Shown here piece by piece: positions 35,525-46,799 of a stretch of DNA of 64,000 bases. Every line of letters starts with the position of its first letter. Within the stretch, counting starts at the first letter, position 1. A model generated the notes under the pieces. It did no database searches and had not been told where the DNA came from. It was given only the letters and a program-made list of their open reading frames with translations. A program made the translations under genes and the position numbers. Location: contig CM040424.1 in the NCBI GenBank assembly GCA_022702705.1, forward strand, positions 79,487,452 through 79,551,451, read 5' to 3'. This stretch comes from Papilionanthe hookeriana x Papilionanthe teres. Its lineage: Eukaryota > Streptophyta > Magnoliopsida > Asparagales > Orchidaceae.

Positions 35525-37320
35525 AAATTAGGGATTTTTCTGATTTATTTAAATACCGTAACTTCAAAAATCCATATCTTTGTGTAGAAAAATCACAAAA
35601 ATAAAATAAAAATACCCTCTGCTCGAGTGAACGTAGGAGAATAATGTGGAAAAGAAATTAATTAATTTTACCTAAGTACTTTATTTTTAATTAATTATTT
35701 ACTCCCTGCATTGTTTTAATTCTCCATGCATTCATACAATTCACCATGGCATGAGACCATAGAGCTTTTGAAGCCTCTAAACTTGGGAACATTCCCTGAA
35801 TTTTCCAAGGTCAGAGGCCACCTCTGTGAAAAGTTATTGATTTTTCAAATGCATGTGGCTGTTTTGAGTATTTTAATTCCAAAAATTAGCATGTTGTGAA
35901 ATAAATTCTGTGAAAATTTGGTAATGTTCCTTATGACTAGAGAACCCTAGGAAAAATAGGGCTTGAGTTAATTCACTCAAAATAACCCTAATTGGCTTAA
36001 ACACCCAAAATAGACCCCTAATTAATTAGAGCTAACCATACATCAAATTGACTTGAAATCAATTCTCCACTGACCTTTAGGATCAGAGGAACCCACCATA
36101 AAAATTTGAAGTCAATTGGACTTGGTTAGCCTTACTAAATGGGTTGATTAAGCCATTTAGTCATTTTAAATTTTAAAAATTCATAACTTTCAAAATACCT
36201 TTCAAAAATTCACCAAATTGGTTTTGGAGCCTCTCTGATATCAGAGGAATTTAAAAAAATTAAAATTTCAATTTTCTAAAAAAGTTAATTTTTTAGTATT
36301 ATTTTAATATTTTAATAATTAAAAAATAATAAAAATCACAAAAATAATAAAATTCACCAAAATGTCATATTTTGAAATCTAATCACTTAGGAACAAACCC
36401 CATGTTTTTCTTAGGTCTATTTAATGAGATATTAAATTTTAAAGCCCTAGGGTAATTTTAAAATAAAAAAATGTATTTTCTAGCATTTTCACTAAAATAA
36501 TTATAATAAATCAAAGAAAAATCAAAAAATTGTAAAATTTGGTTCTCTGGAATCCTTGGTATCAGAGAGAATTTTAAAAATTATAAAATTCATTTTTCAA
36601 CTTATATTTTATTTTTAAATTAATTAATACTCCAGAACTTAAAATAATTCTAATAAATAAAATATAATTCAAAAAATCATAAAAATTGGTCCAAGTGGTC
36701 CTCTAGTCATTAGAAATGTCCCATAATTTTATTAAGGACAGAAACTTTCCCTTGGTCATATTATTAAATTTTCCTTGGAAATCCTTATTTTCCACCAAAA
36801 ATAATTATATAAATAAATTAAATACAGAAAAATCACATTTTCTCCTCTAATGTCTTTATTGACATATGAGTGAAGTCACATAAAAATTTCAAATTCATTT
36901 GAGCTCAATTTAGTGAGTTATGAAATTATTAGGCTTGAAGGGCAAAATGGTAATTAAAATTTTAACCCTTAATTAAAACTTTAGGCTTAATGAAATTAAA
37001 GAGTAAAATATTTGATTTTAATCTGATTTGGATGATTGAAATTTAGATAATTAAATGATAGAAACCTACTAAACAATTTAAAATAATTGAAATAAACCTT
37101 AATTAAATAATTAATTAAATTTGGAAGAATAATAAAATTGGAATTATTAAAATAGGGATATTATTAAGAAGAGGTTTATTCTTTAATCTAAGGATCCCTA
37201 AATTAATCATCTCAATAATATTTAATTCTTAATTAAAAAGTTAATCCAAATTTAAGTCTTAAAATATTAAAAGATTCAATCATTTAAATTGAATTAAAGG
37301 TAAATTATTAAACTCTTTTT
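35525..37320. other. AT-rich non-coding stretch with recurrent ttggt.ctctgatatcagag words
   Basis: Phrases such as gaatttaaaaaattaaaatttcatttt and tccttggtatcagagagaatttta recur about every 350 bp (near 36090, 36230, 36550 and 36710), hinting at an old internal duplication. No gene. Confidence 0.4.
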
Positions 37321-37600
37321 TTAAAGTTTCAATTAAAATTAAAATTAAAAATAAAATTAAATTAAAAAATTAAATTAAATTAAATTAAATTAAAAAAAAA
37401 TATAATAATAATAAAACTAAATTTTATTAAATTGAATAAATAAATTAAATTAAATTAAGTAATTAAATTAAATTAAATTAAATTAAAAAAATAATATTAT
37501 TAAATTAAATTAAATTAAATTAAAACAAATTAAATCAAATCAAATAAATTAAATTAAATCAATTTAAATTAAATTGAATTAAATATAACATCACCTAAGA
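37320..37600. repeat. (AAATT)n-type pentanucleotide array
   Basis: Runs of ttaaattaaattaaatt with interruptions over about 280 bp. Almost no G or C. Confidence 0.85.
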
Positions 37601-39600
37601 CATGAAGAATTCAAAATAAATCTAAAAATAACTCAACACTATTCCAAACTTAAATCATTAATTCGAACTTAAATTCGAATCACAAATCATTAAATATCAT
37701 TTTGCCCTTGGGAGCTCTTACTAAGTATAACTCCTAAATGCGAGTATCAAGTGAAATGACACTTCACTTATAGGATATTCAAACATCCTAATTCACCGAG
37801 CAAGAAATAAAACTTAACTCAAACACCCTTGATGATTAATTCACTCAACAATAGAGTTCATTTGGACTTCAGGACAATTCCCGAAATATCGAAAAGATGT
37901 TTAAGATTCGTCTTAAACACTTCCTCAATATGATGGAATGTCCTCGAGAACAAATTGAGCTTAGTTGTTCTTTGGTGAAGAAAATCATCCTTAAAACCAA
38001 AATTGAAGACCTAGACGTCATAGGAATGACTAGCTATAGGATTAGGATTTTGGTAGAAAACCATAACCCTTTCTTTAATTTAATATGATTGCGATTTATT
38101 TTACTGCAATTTATTTAATCGCGTTGCACTTTACCTTTCTTGCATGATAAACAACGATTGCATGAAAACCTACACCTTTAGGATGTAAACCAAAACCGAA
38201 ACCCATAACTAAATTAAAAGACACTACAAGATAAAATTCATCTCCACAACATTTCAAAATATAAGACAACTCAAAATTTAATCACAAACGAACAACAAAA
38301 CTACAACTACAACTAAATTAAAACGTCTCATCGAATGATCGGGAATACCTCTGATGATGTAACCCACGTGTTGCTAACGGGATTTCCCACTGTCTAAATG
38401 AAAGTGTGGAACTCATTCAACTGAGTTTAGCAAATTCATCCGGACTAAGTGAATTCGATGAAAATAACGCTGCAGGATGACGACGAACCGCGGGATCTTA
38501 ATCGGCTCGTTTAATCAACTCTAAGACCCGTTTTAATTAAAATATTAAAGACACTTGGAAATTAAGACTTTCTCTAAACCGAACACTTCTCTCATCTCCC
38601 GATTTATGATTTCTAAAACTAAACCTCTCGCAACAACAAGGAGCTTGGAGCATGGTAGGCAAGCACGGCCATCGTCATCGCAGAAACCCGAGTCTACTTC
38701 AAGAAACTTTCCTTAGAACTAAATAACCAAGCCATAAGACTTCGAGGTAGTTTGCCTAGTGCAACATAAATCCTCAACTCTTAGTTAGGCATTTGCATGA
38801 TCATGTCATGTAAATTAAGCCCTAACCTGTCTTAGGACTCCGAGGTAGTCGTTTGGTACGACATAAACCCTCACATCTTCGAGGCTATTCGTATGATTTT
38901 ATCATACAAACATAAGTCCTAATTAATTAAAATTGGCAAGATCAAAACATTAAATAAACATTAGGACTTTCCTAAATTCAAGCCAAACAATAGGATAGTC
39001 GGAAATTACCGAAGTTCGCTTCGAATCCGTGATTTCTCCTACCTTTCTTCTTTTGGATTCCCAAAATAAAATGTCCCAAATTTGATCCATTCCCTATCGA
39101 AATTCCAAAATTCAATCATTTGAAAACTTAAAACTTCGAAATTCTCGAGAGCGTAACTACCGATTATTATCGAGAGTTTTCTTAGGTGATTCTCATCACT
39201 TAAGATGTAATTAACTATAGTGGGCTCGCCCTTATAGGGAATTTTAAGAACCTGTAGTAATATAAACCCCGCTTAATTCATTTATATTAAGCGGGGAACT
39301 CGTCGGCTTATAAAATTGGTTCGCAGACCAAACGGATGTCACAAACCTTTCTAGTTTATTTAATCGAGCCCCATCATCAAGTAGTGTGTCTATTCTTAGG
39401 AATAGATACACGGTTTGTGGTGCGGCGCTCGTTTATATAAACTATTCGGGATGTGAGATCAGTTTGATTTCATATCTTAAAATTTTCAAATTTAAAATTA
39501 TTTTCAAAATCAAATACTACTTTTCAAATTATTTATTTAAATTAAATTAAAAATTCGCCGACAATTTCTGTAGGCGACCTCTTTTCAAAAATACAACACC
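37600..39600. other. Unassigned, probably retroelement-derived; contains stem-loops
   Basis: One 63-aa frame (37897-38088) shows no known domain. A phrase with gactccgaggtagt...acataaa.cctca recurs at about 38740-38800 and 38835-38900. Perfect hairpins lie at 39267-39296 (11-bp stem ccccgcttaat/attaagcgggg, 8-nt loop) and, with one bulge, at 39386-39412 (tgtgtctattc/gaatagatacac). Confidence 0.35.
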
Positions 39601-41430
39601 ACAAACCTAAAAATATGCTGACAATTTCCCATAAATATGTTTAACGCTTCTTTAAGAGGCGCAAGTTACTCTATGGGCACTTTTGCGTCTGCTTCACAAG
39701 TAGCAATCAGATGATCGTGATTCTGCCTATGGTTGCTTTTACCTCACTGTTGGGTGCTCTAGCACTCCAACTTTTTGCACGTGATGTTCGTCAAACCGAG
39801 GCACATCACTTCTAGGCTATTGTAGTCGTTTTAGCACCAGGAATGAAATCGACATAAATTGAGAGACGATTGCTTTTGCGGTCGTTTGAAGACAATGTAC
39901 CCAATTACTTTTCTCCGCAAAAAAAAAAGAAAAAAATTTGTTGCATCACGATTGAAACATGCAGATGGAGGGACCATTTTCAAAGAAACTTTGCATAGTT
40001 CCCATGAAGCTTATGGAATGGTTCAAGACAAATTAAGGGGAAATCACATCAAGTTATGCTATTTCCATGCAAAGAGATTCTTCCCCCATGTTGTGTCAAG
40101 CAGAAAGTCAAGAAGTGAAACAAACCATGCGGGAGGTTTTACTGGAGTGGCAAGCCAAACAAAAGAGAGGGGAAGAGCTCATTTTTGAGGGGACTCCACT
40201 ATTTTCAATATAGGGAGAACTCTAGAAAAAGAAAGGGAGATTTGTAGAGGAGGAGCTCAAGTGAAGAAGGAAACCTCCTTCTTCTTCCTTCATATTTTTT
40301 TGGCTTTTTTTATTTCTTCTCTCCGTTGAGAGGCATCTTGCTATAGCTGAGGAGAACATTTGCAGAGCATGAGAGTGTTAGAGGGAGAACACCATCTTCT
40401 TCCTCTTGGATGGTCGAGAGCTTGGAGCAAGAGATGGAGACTCTTCATCTTACTCAAGGAGATAGGCTAGGAGGGATCGCCGAGAGTTTCATCAGAAACC
40501 TCCCTATAGTTCCAAACTTTGGTACAAACTTACTGAGGGTGTTCTTCTTCATCTTTGAAGAAGGAGTGAAGCATGGGACTTCATCAAAGCACCACCAAAG
40601 CAACACCAGAGTGAGGTCAAGTAAATAGAACGCGTCCTCAACCTTTTTGGTGGGGAAACTCTCCCAAACCCTCACATTTTCTTTCTGAGTCAGCCCTAAG
40701 AGTAGTTTTTACTGAGTGATGCGGATTTTGATCTCCCATATGAGGTAGTTCGACAGACCGGCGTTAGTCCACATGACCAAACACCTTTTGATTGGCCAGT
40801 TTTGTGGTGTCAGCTTAGGTTTTTGGTTTTCTGCACTAAGCAAGTTAGCTAGCCGATAGTAGCTAGCACGACCATATGCTTATTGATTGGCCAATTGTTC
40901 CCTAGAGAAAGCCCCATAGGATTAGGAAGCCATTGTGATTCCTCCTGTGAATCCATGAGAAAAGCCTATCTTTGTCGGTTCTAGACCAAAATCCGAATGC
41001 CTGGATTGTTGCAATCCCACATTTGCACCGGTGATTTCATCTTGATGGCACGTGGGAAAAAATTCACCGTTTGGGTGTAGAGAAAAAAAAAGAGTATCGA
41101 GACTTTGATATTCCCTACGCCGCAAAGGTTATATCCATGGAATTCCTTAGCATCGAGCAAATGGAGGTGGTCGGCTGTCGCTTTACACGATGCCCGCCTC
41201 ATTTCGTCACTTAACCCTAAGGTTTACATGTGAGATCGTTTGGTTGAGCTTGTCTTCATTGTTGAGAAATATGGGAATTCCATTTTATCCATGTGTTCAC
41301 ACTTGGGTTGAGTGCAATGCATGAACTTCTAAGTTACATTAAAATATCACTTTTTGTGTGTTTTGTTTCGTCGGCTCGAACAATCGACCTTTGTTGGTCT
41401 AATCAGATTGACTGATCCTTCCTGTTGATT
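39600..41430. other. Unassigned sequence with short open frames
   Basis: Frames of 109 aa (39859-40188, plus) and 72 aa (40410-40628, plus) have no recognisable motif and no promoter or splice support. Mixed GC content suggests relic transposon sequence. I do not call a gene. Confidence 0.3.
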
Positions 41431-41950
41431 GGTTGCCTATGCCAGCCCAACGATCACCTTCGTCGAATCGAAAGATCGGCCACCACCAACACGATCAATT
41501 TGATCGACCCTATTTGTCGGCTCGACCGATCGACTGCCACTGGTCTGATCGGTTCGACCGACCCTTCTCCGCCCATCGACCACCCATGCTAGCCCGATCG
41601 AGCCCTTCGTCGACTTGAACAATCATCCACTACCAGCCTGACAATTTGATTGACCCTTTTCGTCGGCTCGACCAATCGACTACCACCCAGTTCAACCGAC
41701 TCTTCCCCCATCGATCATGCGCCCATGTTAGCCCGATCGATCACCTTCGTCGACTCGAATGATCGGCCATCATCGGCCTGATCAAATTGATCGACCCTTT
41801 TCATTGCTTGATCGATCAACATCCCCCGGTTAGATCGGTTTGACCGACCCTTCCCCGTCGATCAACCACTTACTCCAGCACGATCAACCACCTTTGTTGA
41901 CTTGAACGATCGAACACCACTAGCCCGATCAGTTCGATCGGTCCTCTTCT
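41431..41950. repeat. GATC-rich tandem repeat, ~145-bp unit, ~3.5 copies
   Basis: Successive units start at about 41457, 41604, 41744 and 41891 (ccttcgtcga variants), giving periods of 147, 140 and 147 bp. Each carries ga.cgatcggccaccac, gatcaatttgatcgaccc, gtcggctcgaccgatcgac and ggttcgaccgacccttc. The inner words are nearly palindromic (gatcgatc, tcgatcga). Short frames through it are compositional. Confidence 0.8.
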
Positions 41951-42177
41951 AGGTGGATATTCATTTTGAGACTGACAACTTAGATTTCAATATGAATTTT
42001 CTTTTTGGTTATGGAAATTAGACTCCATACTTGAGGTTGCAGTGAAAACTCTTACATCATATGAAATATCTCATTCTAAGAACATATTTCCAGGTGTGCG
42101 TTCAATCACGTATGTGGTTTGTGGCGATGAGTATGCTAAGTGTCATGATCGGCTTTACATTTGGAAAATAAAATGCT

Positions 42178-42509
42178 AATGAATAAACTCATGCAAGATT
42201 TGGTGTAACTATAGTAATAAACGATATTAGATCTATTACAAGTCAGTTCGTTCGAAATTTTAATAATGTTAGTTCCGACGAAAAACATTATTGGTTGAAC
42301 ATTGATTCTCAATCTATTAGAACGACTTCCTCTAATATTGTATGCCAAAATAAACTTATGTAAGATTTGGTGTAACTATAGTGACATAAAATATTAGATC
42401 TATTACAAGTTGGTTCGTTTGACATTTTATCAATGTTAATTCCGTCGAAGAACATTATTGGTCGAACATTTATTCTCAATCTATTGTGACGACTTCCTTT
42501 AACATTGCA
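42178..42509. repeat. Tandem duplication, ~167-bp unit, 2 copies
   Basis: Both units carry atg.aagatttggtgtaacta, tattagatctattacaagt, ttcgtt.gaaattt-like and aacattattggt.gaacatt words, ending gacttcct.taa.attg. The direct period is about 167 bp. The aagatttggtgt phrase suggests origin from RTE LINE sequence (FGV- motif). Confidence 0.7.
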
Positions 42510-42619
42510 AACTATTGTAGCTACACTAGCCTTCTCACATATATATATTGCCGTCATATTTTATCTCTGAGTGAAGGACCAATCATAAACTTAAGCATCC
42601 TTGTCCCCATAAATTTTAA

Positions 42620-42760
42620 CATGACTCTTAAAATATCATGTGAAAGTGGTCTAGTAAGAGTTGTTGAGATGAGAATACTTAGGTGGATAAGTGGCTTTAC
42701 ACTTGCAGAGAAAATGTGAGAAAAATGTACTCGTAAAACAGTCGTATCTACAGGACAACC
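42620..42760 (+). mobile_element. RTE LINE fragment
   Basis: The plus frame reads VEMRILRWISGFTLAEKM and then a stop, a good match to the RTE segment (K/A)-E-M-R-x-L-R-W-M-x-G-x-T. A short isolated piece. Confidence 0.5.
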
Positions 42761-43027
42761 AATATTAGAGGAAAATATGGATAAATGTTCGTTAATAATC
42801 GGTCTTTGAGAGTCATAACAGTTTCATCAGATTGTTAATGTTTTGACTTCAAAGCTATCTAAAATGTTACTTCTTTTATAATGCATTGATTATTCTCAGG
42901 TTTCATCAACTTTTGTTACCAATCGACCAATAGACTTACTAAAATAATTAAATACAATATATTTATTTGATTGTATTTTATAATGTGTTCATCATAATCA
43001 TATTTGAAGTTATATATGAATATTCGT

Positions 43028-43215
43028 ACATCGAGATCGTGGATGTACAACAGACTTTATCGGGATAGAAAATGGATCACTTAGGAGTTCTTGAATGGTG
43101 TCGAGGAACTTGTGGCAGCTATTTCTCAATTGTTGGTTTATCTATCTGATGGTAGGTTTCAGTGTCCATGTTCGAAACATAGAAATCGAGCACACCTAAT
43201 ACCTGAAGAAGCCAA
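43028..43215 (+). pseudogene. CACTA (En/Spm) transposase-associated domain relic
   Basis: The plus frame reads SRSWMYNRLYRDRK, then after one stop EFLNGVEELVAA, then YLSDGRFQCPCSKHRNR. This matches the family pattern RSWMYxR...FxxGVxxF...CPCxxCxN, the zinc-binding domain found N-terminal in plant CACTA transposases. The second zinc ligand pair is altered (CPCSKH for CPCxxC) and an in-frame stop follows KWIT. The rest of the transposase is missing, replaced by RTE sequence just downstream. Confidence 0.7.
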
Positions 43216-43459
43216 AATGATGTTTATCTTATCATAACCTTGAAAGCTTTATAATCTACAAATTACAACGAGCATTGTTATTATCGTTAAATATAACATG
43301 AATATATTAGTGTGACAAGCAATACATTTATCAGAAAAAGTGCATGAGCTCTATCTAAATGTCAAATGGCTACATACAATAATAAACTTGTCATCAATTA
43401 GTATGATAAGGTTGTTTATGTTAGCTCTGAAACTAGCTTGACTTATTTTGTGTGATTAG

Positions 43460-44107
43460 AATGTAATTTTAGTACAAGTAGCAATAATGGCAGAAGTGTA
43501 ACTTTAGGTGACAAAATTATTAAAATGTGCGACCGATGGTGATATAGACGTGGATGTTATTAGTAGAATTCAAGTTGGTTGGTTGAAGTGGAGAAATGCT
43601 TCAGGCCTATTGTGTGATAGAAAAGCACAGCTTAGACTGAAAAGAAAATTTTATTAGATAGCGGTGGGACCTGCAAAGCTCTATGGCGCTGAATGTTGGC
43701 TTTTAAAAGAGAAGCATAATATTAAGTTAAGTGTTGCCAAGTTGAGAATGATTAGGCGGATGAGTGGATTTACACTCAGAGACAAAATGCGAAACGAATA
43801 TACCCATGATAGGTTTGGTGTAGCTCCAATGATTGACAAAATTAGAGAGTCATCTTGGATGGTTTGGTCTCATTAAAAGTTGGCCATATGATGATCCAAT
43901 TAGGAGAGTAGATGTTTTAGATTCGACTTATGCTAAAAAAGAAAGAGGTAGACCAAGGAAGACTCGGGCTTATTGTATAAAAAGTGATGTTAATTTATTA
44001 AAACTAAATGAAAATATGACACTAAATAGGACACAGTGGAGAAAGAGGATTCATGTAGCCGATCCTAGTTAGTGGGATTAAGGCTTTATTGTTATTGTTG
44101 TTGTTGT
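43460..44107 (+). mobile_element. RTE LINE reverse transcriptase C-terminal relic and 3' end
   Basis: Frames at 43664-43876 (PAKLYGAECWLLK, MIRRMSGFTLRDKMRNEY, RFGVAP) and 43833-44072 (DDPIRRVDVLD, KKERGRPRKT, TQWRKRIHVADPS) together cover the tail of an RTE-clade reverse transcriptase, with one frameshift between them. Upstream, RIQVGWLKWRNASG and LCDRK-like segments start near 43570. It ends with a gttagtgggattaaggctt... (GTT)n tail. The catalytic YADD-bearing part is absent. Confidence 0.85.
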
Positions 44108-44109
44108 AG

Positions 44110-46138
44110 AATTATTATTTAAGAGGCCAATTAAACAGTTAATAAATCATTATCCAATGATTTAACCTTCTTACAGTATCTTCATATTCAAGCTTAAATT
44201 TCTTATAAGCACAGTGCTTGCGTGTTTAATTACCATCCTAATTATAAGAGATGACTTTTATTGTAGTTTATTGTATGTCTCTACAATATATCTAATGTGC
44301 AATACTTTCTAACCAATTTAAATTAATGTGATAATTTTAAAATGGAAGGTCACCCTTATAATATTAAGAATATGATGTAAGGATGATGAAGACAAAATTA
44401 AATTCTCATAATTATAATACTAAGCTTCTTGCCATCCCTTGTTTATACAACTAAAACATGATGGCATGTCTATCTCTAACCTAAGAATTCTTATTAATCA
44501 CCATGGATTATCTCATGTGGTTACATCATGTATGAAGATATCTTATATATATTTGATAGCTTTATTTTCTACTTCCTCTCTCTATGGCAAAGTTTGCTAT
44601 ATGCATTGACCGATTTTTAATTTTAAAAAAAATCTTTAGATAAATACATCACAAAGATCTCAAAAAGTAAATAAACAATTTTGCAACTGATCCGACTTGA
44701 TTAATCTGCCAACATCATAGTCGTGCAAGGCAATCTACAAATGATCAATAATTATGATGCAGTGGTAGAGGATGGAGGCAAATTTATGTCTTCAATCGAC
44801 GAATAGAATATATTCTAGGAACTCTTAATATCACTAGCACAATGAAGTTGATGATAGAAGAATGATGATGCAATAATTAAAAATAAGATTTAGAGCATGC
44901 ACGTGTATTTCATCATCGTTAGAAAACATCATAATTGGTGAGAGCAAACCAATTTTATGGCACCTTCGTGCTATTCGCTAGCCCAATATGTCTGCACGTG
45001 ATAATAGTTTTTAGTAGATGGTCATGGCTGGCTAGAGCTAAATGGTGGAGGTTGCTTTGCACTTCTTGTCTTTAGATTTTTTATCAAGGTGCTCAAATAA
45101 CTTAGATTTCGATTTAACAGCTTTAAATTTTGAGAATAAATCAATCAAAGAGGTAATCATTTCAAGTCTAGATATGCAAGGATGTCAAAATTTGAACTGA
45201 CATGTCAACTCGACTTATGTGAGGTCAAAAATCTCAACATGTTTATTTTTCGGGTCGATTTCAGGTCGACTCCCACCCACATTTGACCGGAATTTGACCT
45301 GTTAACCTAAATTTAATTTGACCCCTCAAACTTGAATTAAATTTAACTTAAACTTGACCCAAAATGAACTCAAATATAACCGGAAATTGACTTTTTTGTT
45401 AGAATGGTTGTTATTGCATATGTTTAACGGGTTACATAGGTTACGTTAAAGTCACTCAGGTTGAAGATGGGTCGGGTTTAGGTTATATATTATGATCCAT
45501 ATTATATTTTTGGGTTTGGTTCGAGTCAAGCAGTTTTGACTCGGGATAATTTTGGTTCAGACCCGAACACGGCCCACAAATATATCCGTAAAAAAAAATA
45601 TTTGTTTGCTTCTCTCTTCAAATAACTATTTAAAATGTTTGATTAACCTTCCAAGCATGCTTTAAATATCATTCGAACTTGTAAATGGATACTTCTAATA
45701 TCGGTAGAATTGCCTTGTTGGGCAAGTTGTTTCAATTGTAAATTTAGTTAAAAGGATTATAGCAAAATTCTAAGTTACTTTTTATATTTTATTATATAGC
45801 TTAATTTTAGGTTGCATTTGAGACAGCGGTGCGGTAATAGTATAGCGTTGCATCATACTTTTACATATCAGACAAAATTACTTTTTTTTGTCTACTTTTT
45901 CAAAAAATTACTCGAAAGTTATATTTTAATACTTGACATGACTAATAAAATAAATTTATAATAGGTACTGTATTTTTATGAACATCAGTTTCTTCTACAA
46001 TAACTTCATAGTTGCTTTTTCATACAACATGCGATTTCCCAAAAAATCTTAAATAATAATAATAATTTTTATTTATTTATTATTTAATAAATATAGACTA
46101 CATTTTTCAACATTATAATACTTATTTTCTCAAAAGAA

Positions 46139-46178
<40 letters not shown>

Positions 46179-46260
46179 TAATTTAGAATTTAAAAGAAAA
46201 GTATTTTTTACTTTGTACAACAGCCAAATAACATTCAGCACGCTTTGGGCAAATGATTAA
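44110..46260. other. Intergenic DNA upstream of the VTT gene
   Basis: No gene seen. About 45195-45570 is rich in gacccaaa/aacttgac/gggtcgggtt words typical of an old interspersed repeat. A short TA array with AC tail lies at 46147-46180. Confidence 0.45.
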
Positions 46261-46300
46261 CACGTTATTACCGGCATAGCCACTTGCTACAATCTGGAAA

Positions 46301-46433
46301 CCGCGTTAGGCCAAAATGTCTCTCATTTACGAGTTGAATTGCTCCTCCGGAACAAAATAAGAACCGAATTCCGCATATACGGATCTGGCCTAACGCGGGG
46401 TACCAATATTCCTTAATCCTTATCTTATAAATA
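46301..46433 (+). promoter_or_regulatory. Promoter of the VTT gene with a 13-bp inverted repeat
   Basis: A TATA box (cttataaata, 46424-46433) is followed by about 170 nt of CT-rich leader before the ATG. Just upstream lies a perfect 13-bp inverted repeat: ccgcgttaggcca (46301-46313) and tggcctaacgcgg (46386-46398), with a 72-bp spacer. The arms end about 26 bp before the TATA box. Confidence 0.6.
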
Positions 46434-46629
46434 CGTGAAGACACAATAAACCGCGAGAGGATTCGGCCGAGTGGAGGCAATTATTTTGCATTATTTGCTT
46501 CGTTTTCTCCGCAAATCTACATCTTCTCCCCTCTCTTCGATAGATCGCCATCTCCTCCCTCTCCTTTCCGTTTCTTCTCTGCTGTTAACAATCGGGGAGC
46601 CCTAGTTTGAGGAGAAAGGGGAAGGGGAA

Positions 46630-46799
46630 ATGGTGAAGGGATCGTCGAAGTTTCCGCTATCGGGATGGGAGGTTGCGGCTGGCTTGGGTGTGGTGGCGAG
46701 CTTCGGGATCGGGCTTCTGGCCGTCTATTTCTCCATGCCACCATCGGATTATAGTTTCTTGAAGCTTCCGCGGACCATCGATGAGCTGCAAACGCTCAG
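46630..46799 (+). CDS. First exon of a VTT/DedA (SNARE-associated Golgi) family protein
   Basis: The exon encodes 56 codons plus 2 bases. Residues about 13-37 form a hydrophobic membrane segment (GWEVAAGLGVVASFGIGLLA), followed by PPSDYSFLKLPRTIDELQTL and a split Arg codon at a ctcag|gttttt donor. The phrase DYSFLKLPRTxxxLQxLR is characteristic of the N-terminus of plant SNARE-associated Golgi (VTT domain) proteins related to TMEM41/DedA. These are multi-pass endomembrane proteins; the plant members' substrates are not firmly known, and animal relatives scramble phospholipids. The CT-rich leader and TATA box support the start. The domain-bearing exons are not visible in the following 17 kb, so the gene is partial here: either intron 1 is very long, an exon lies in the gap, or the locus is broken. 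Confidence 0.75.

Noticed and set aside
39859..40188. 109-aa plus-strand frame
   Set aside because: Considered as a relic of a transposon or host gene, but there is no domain, splice or promoter support.
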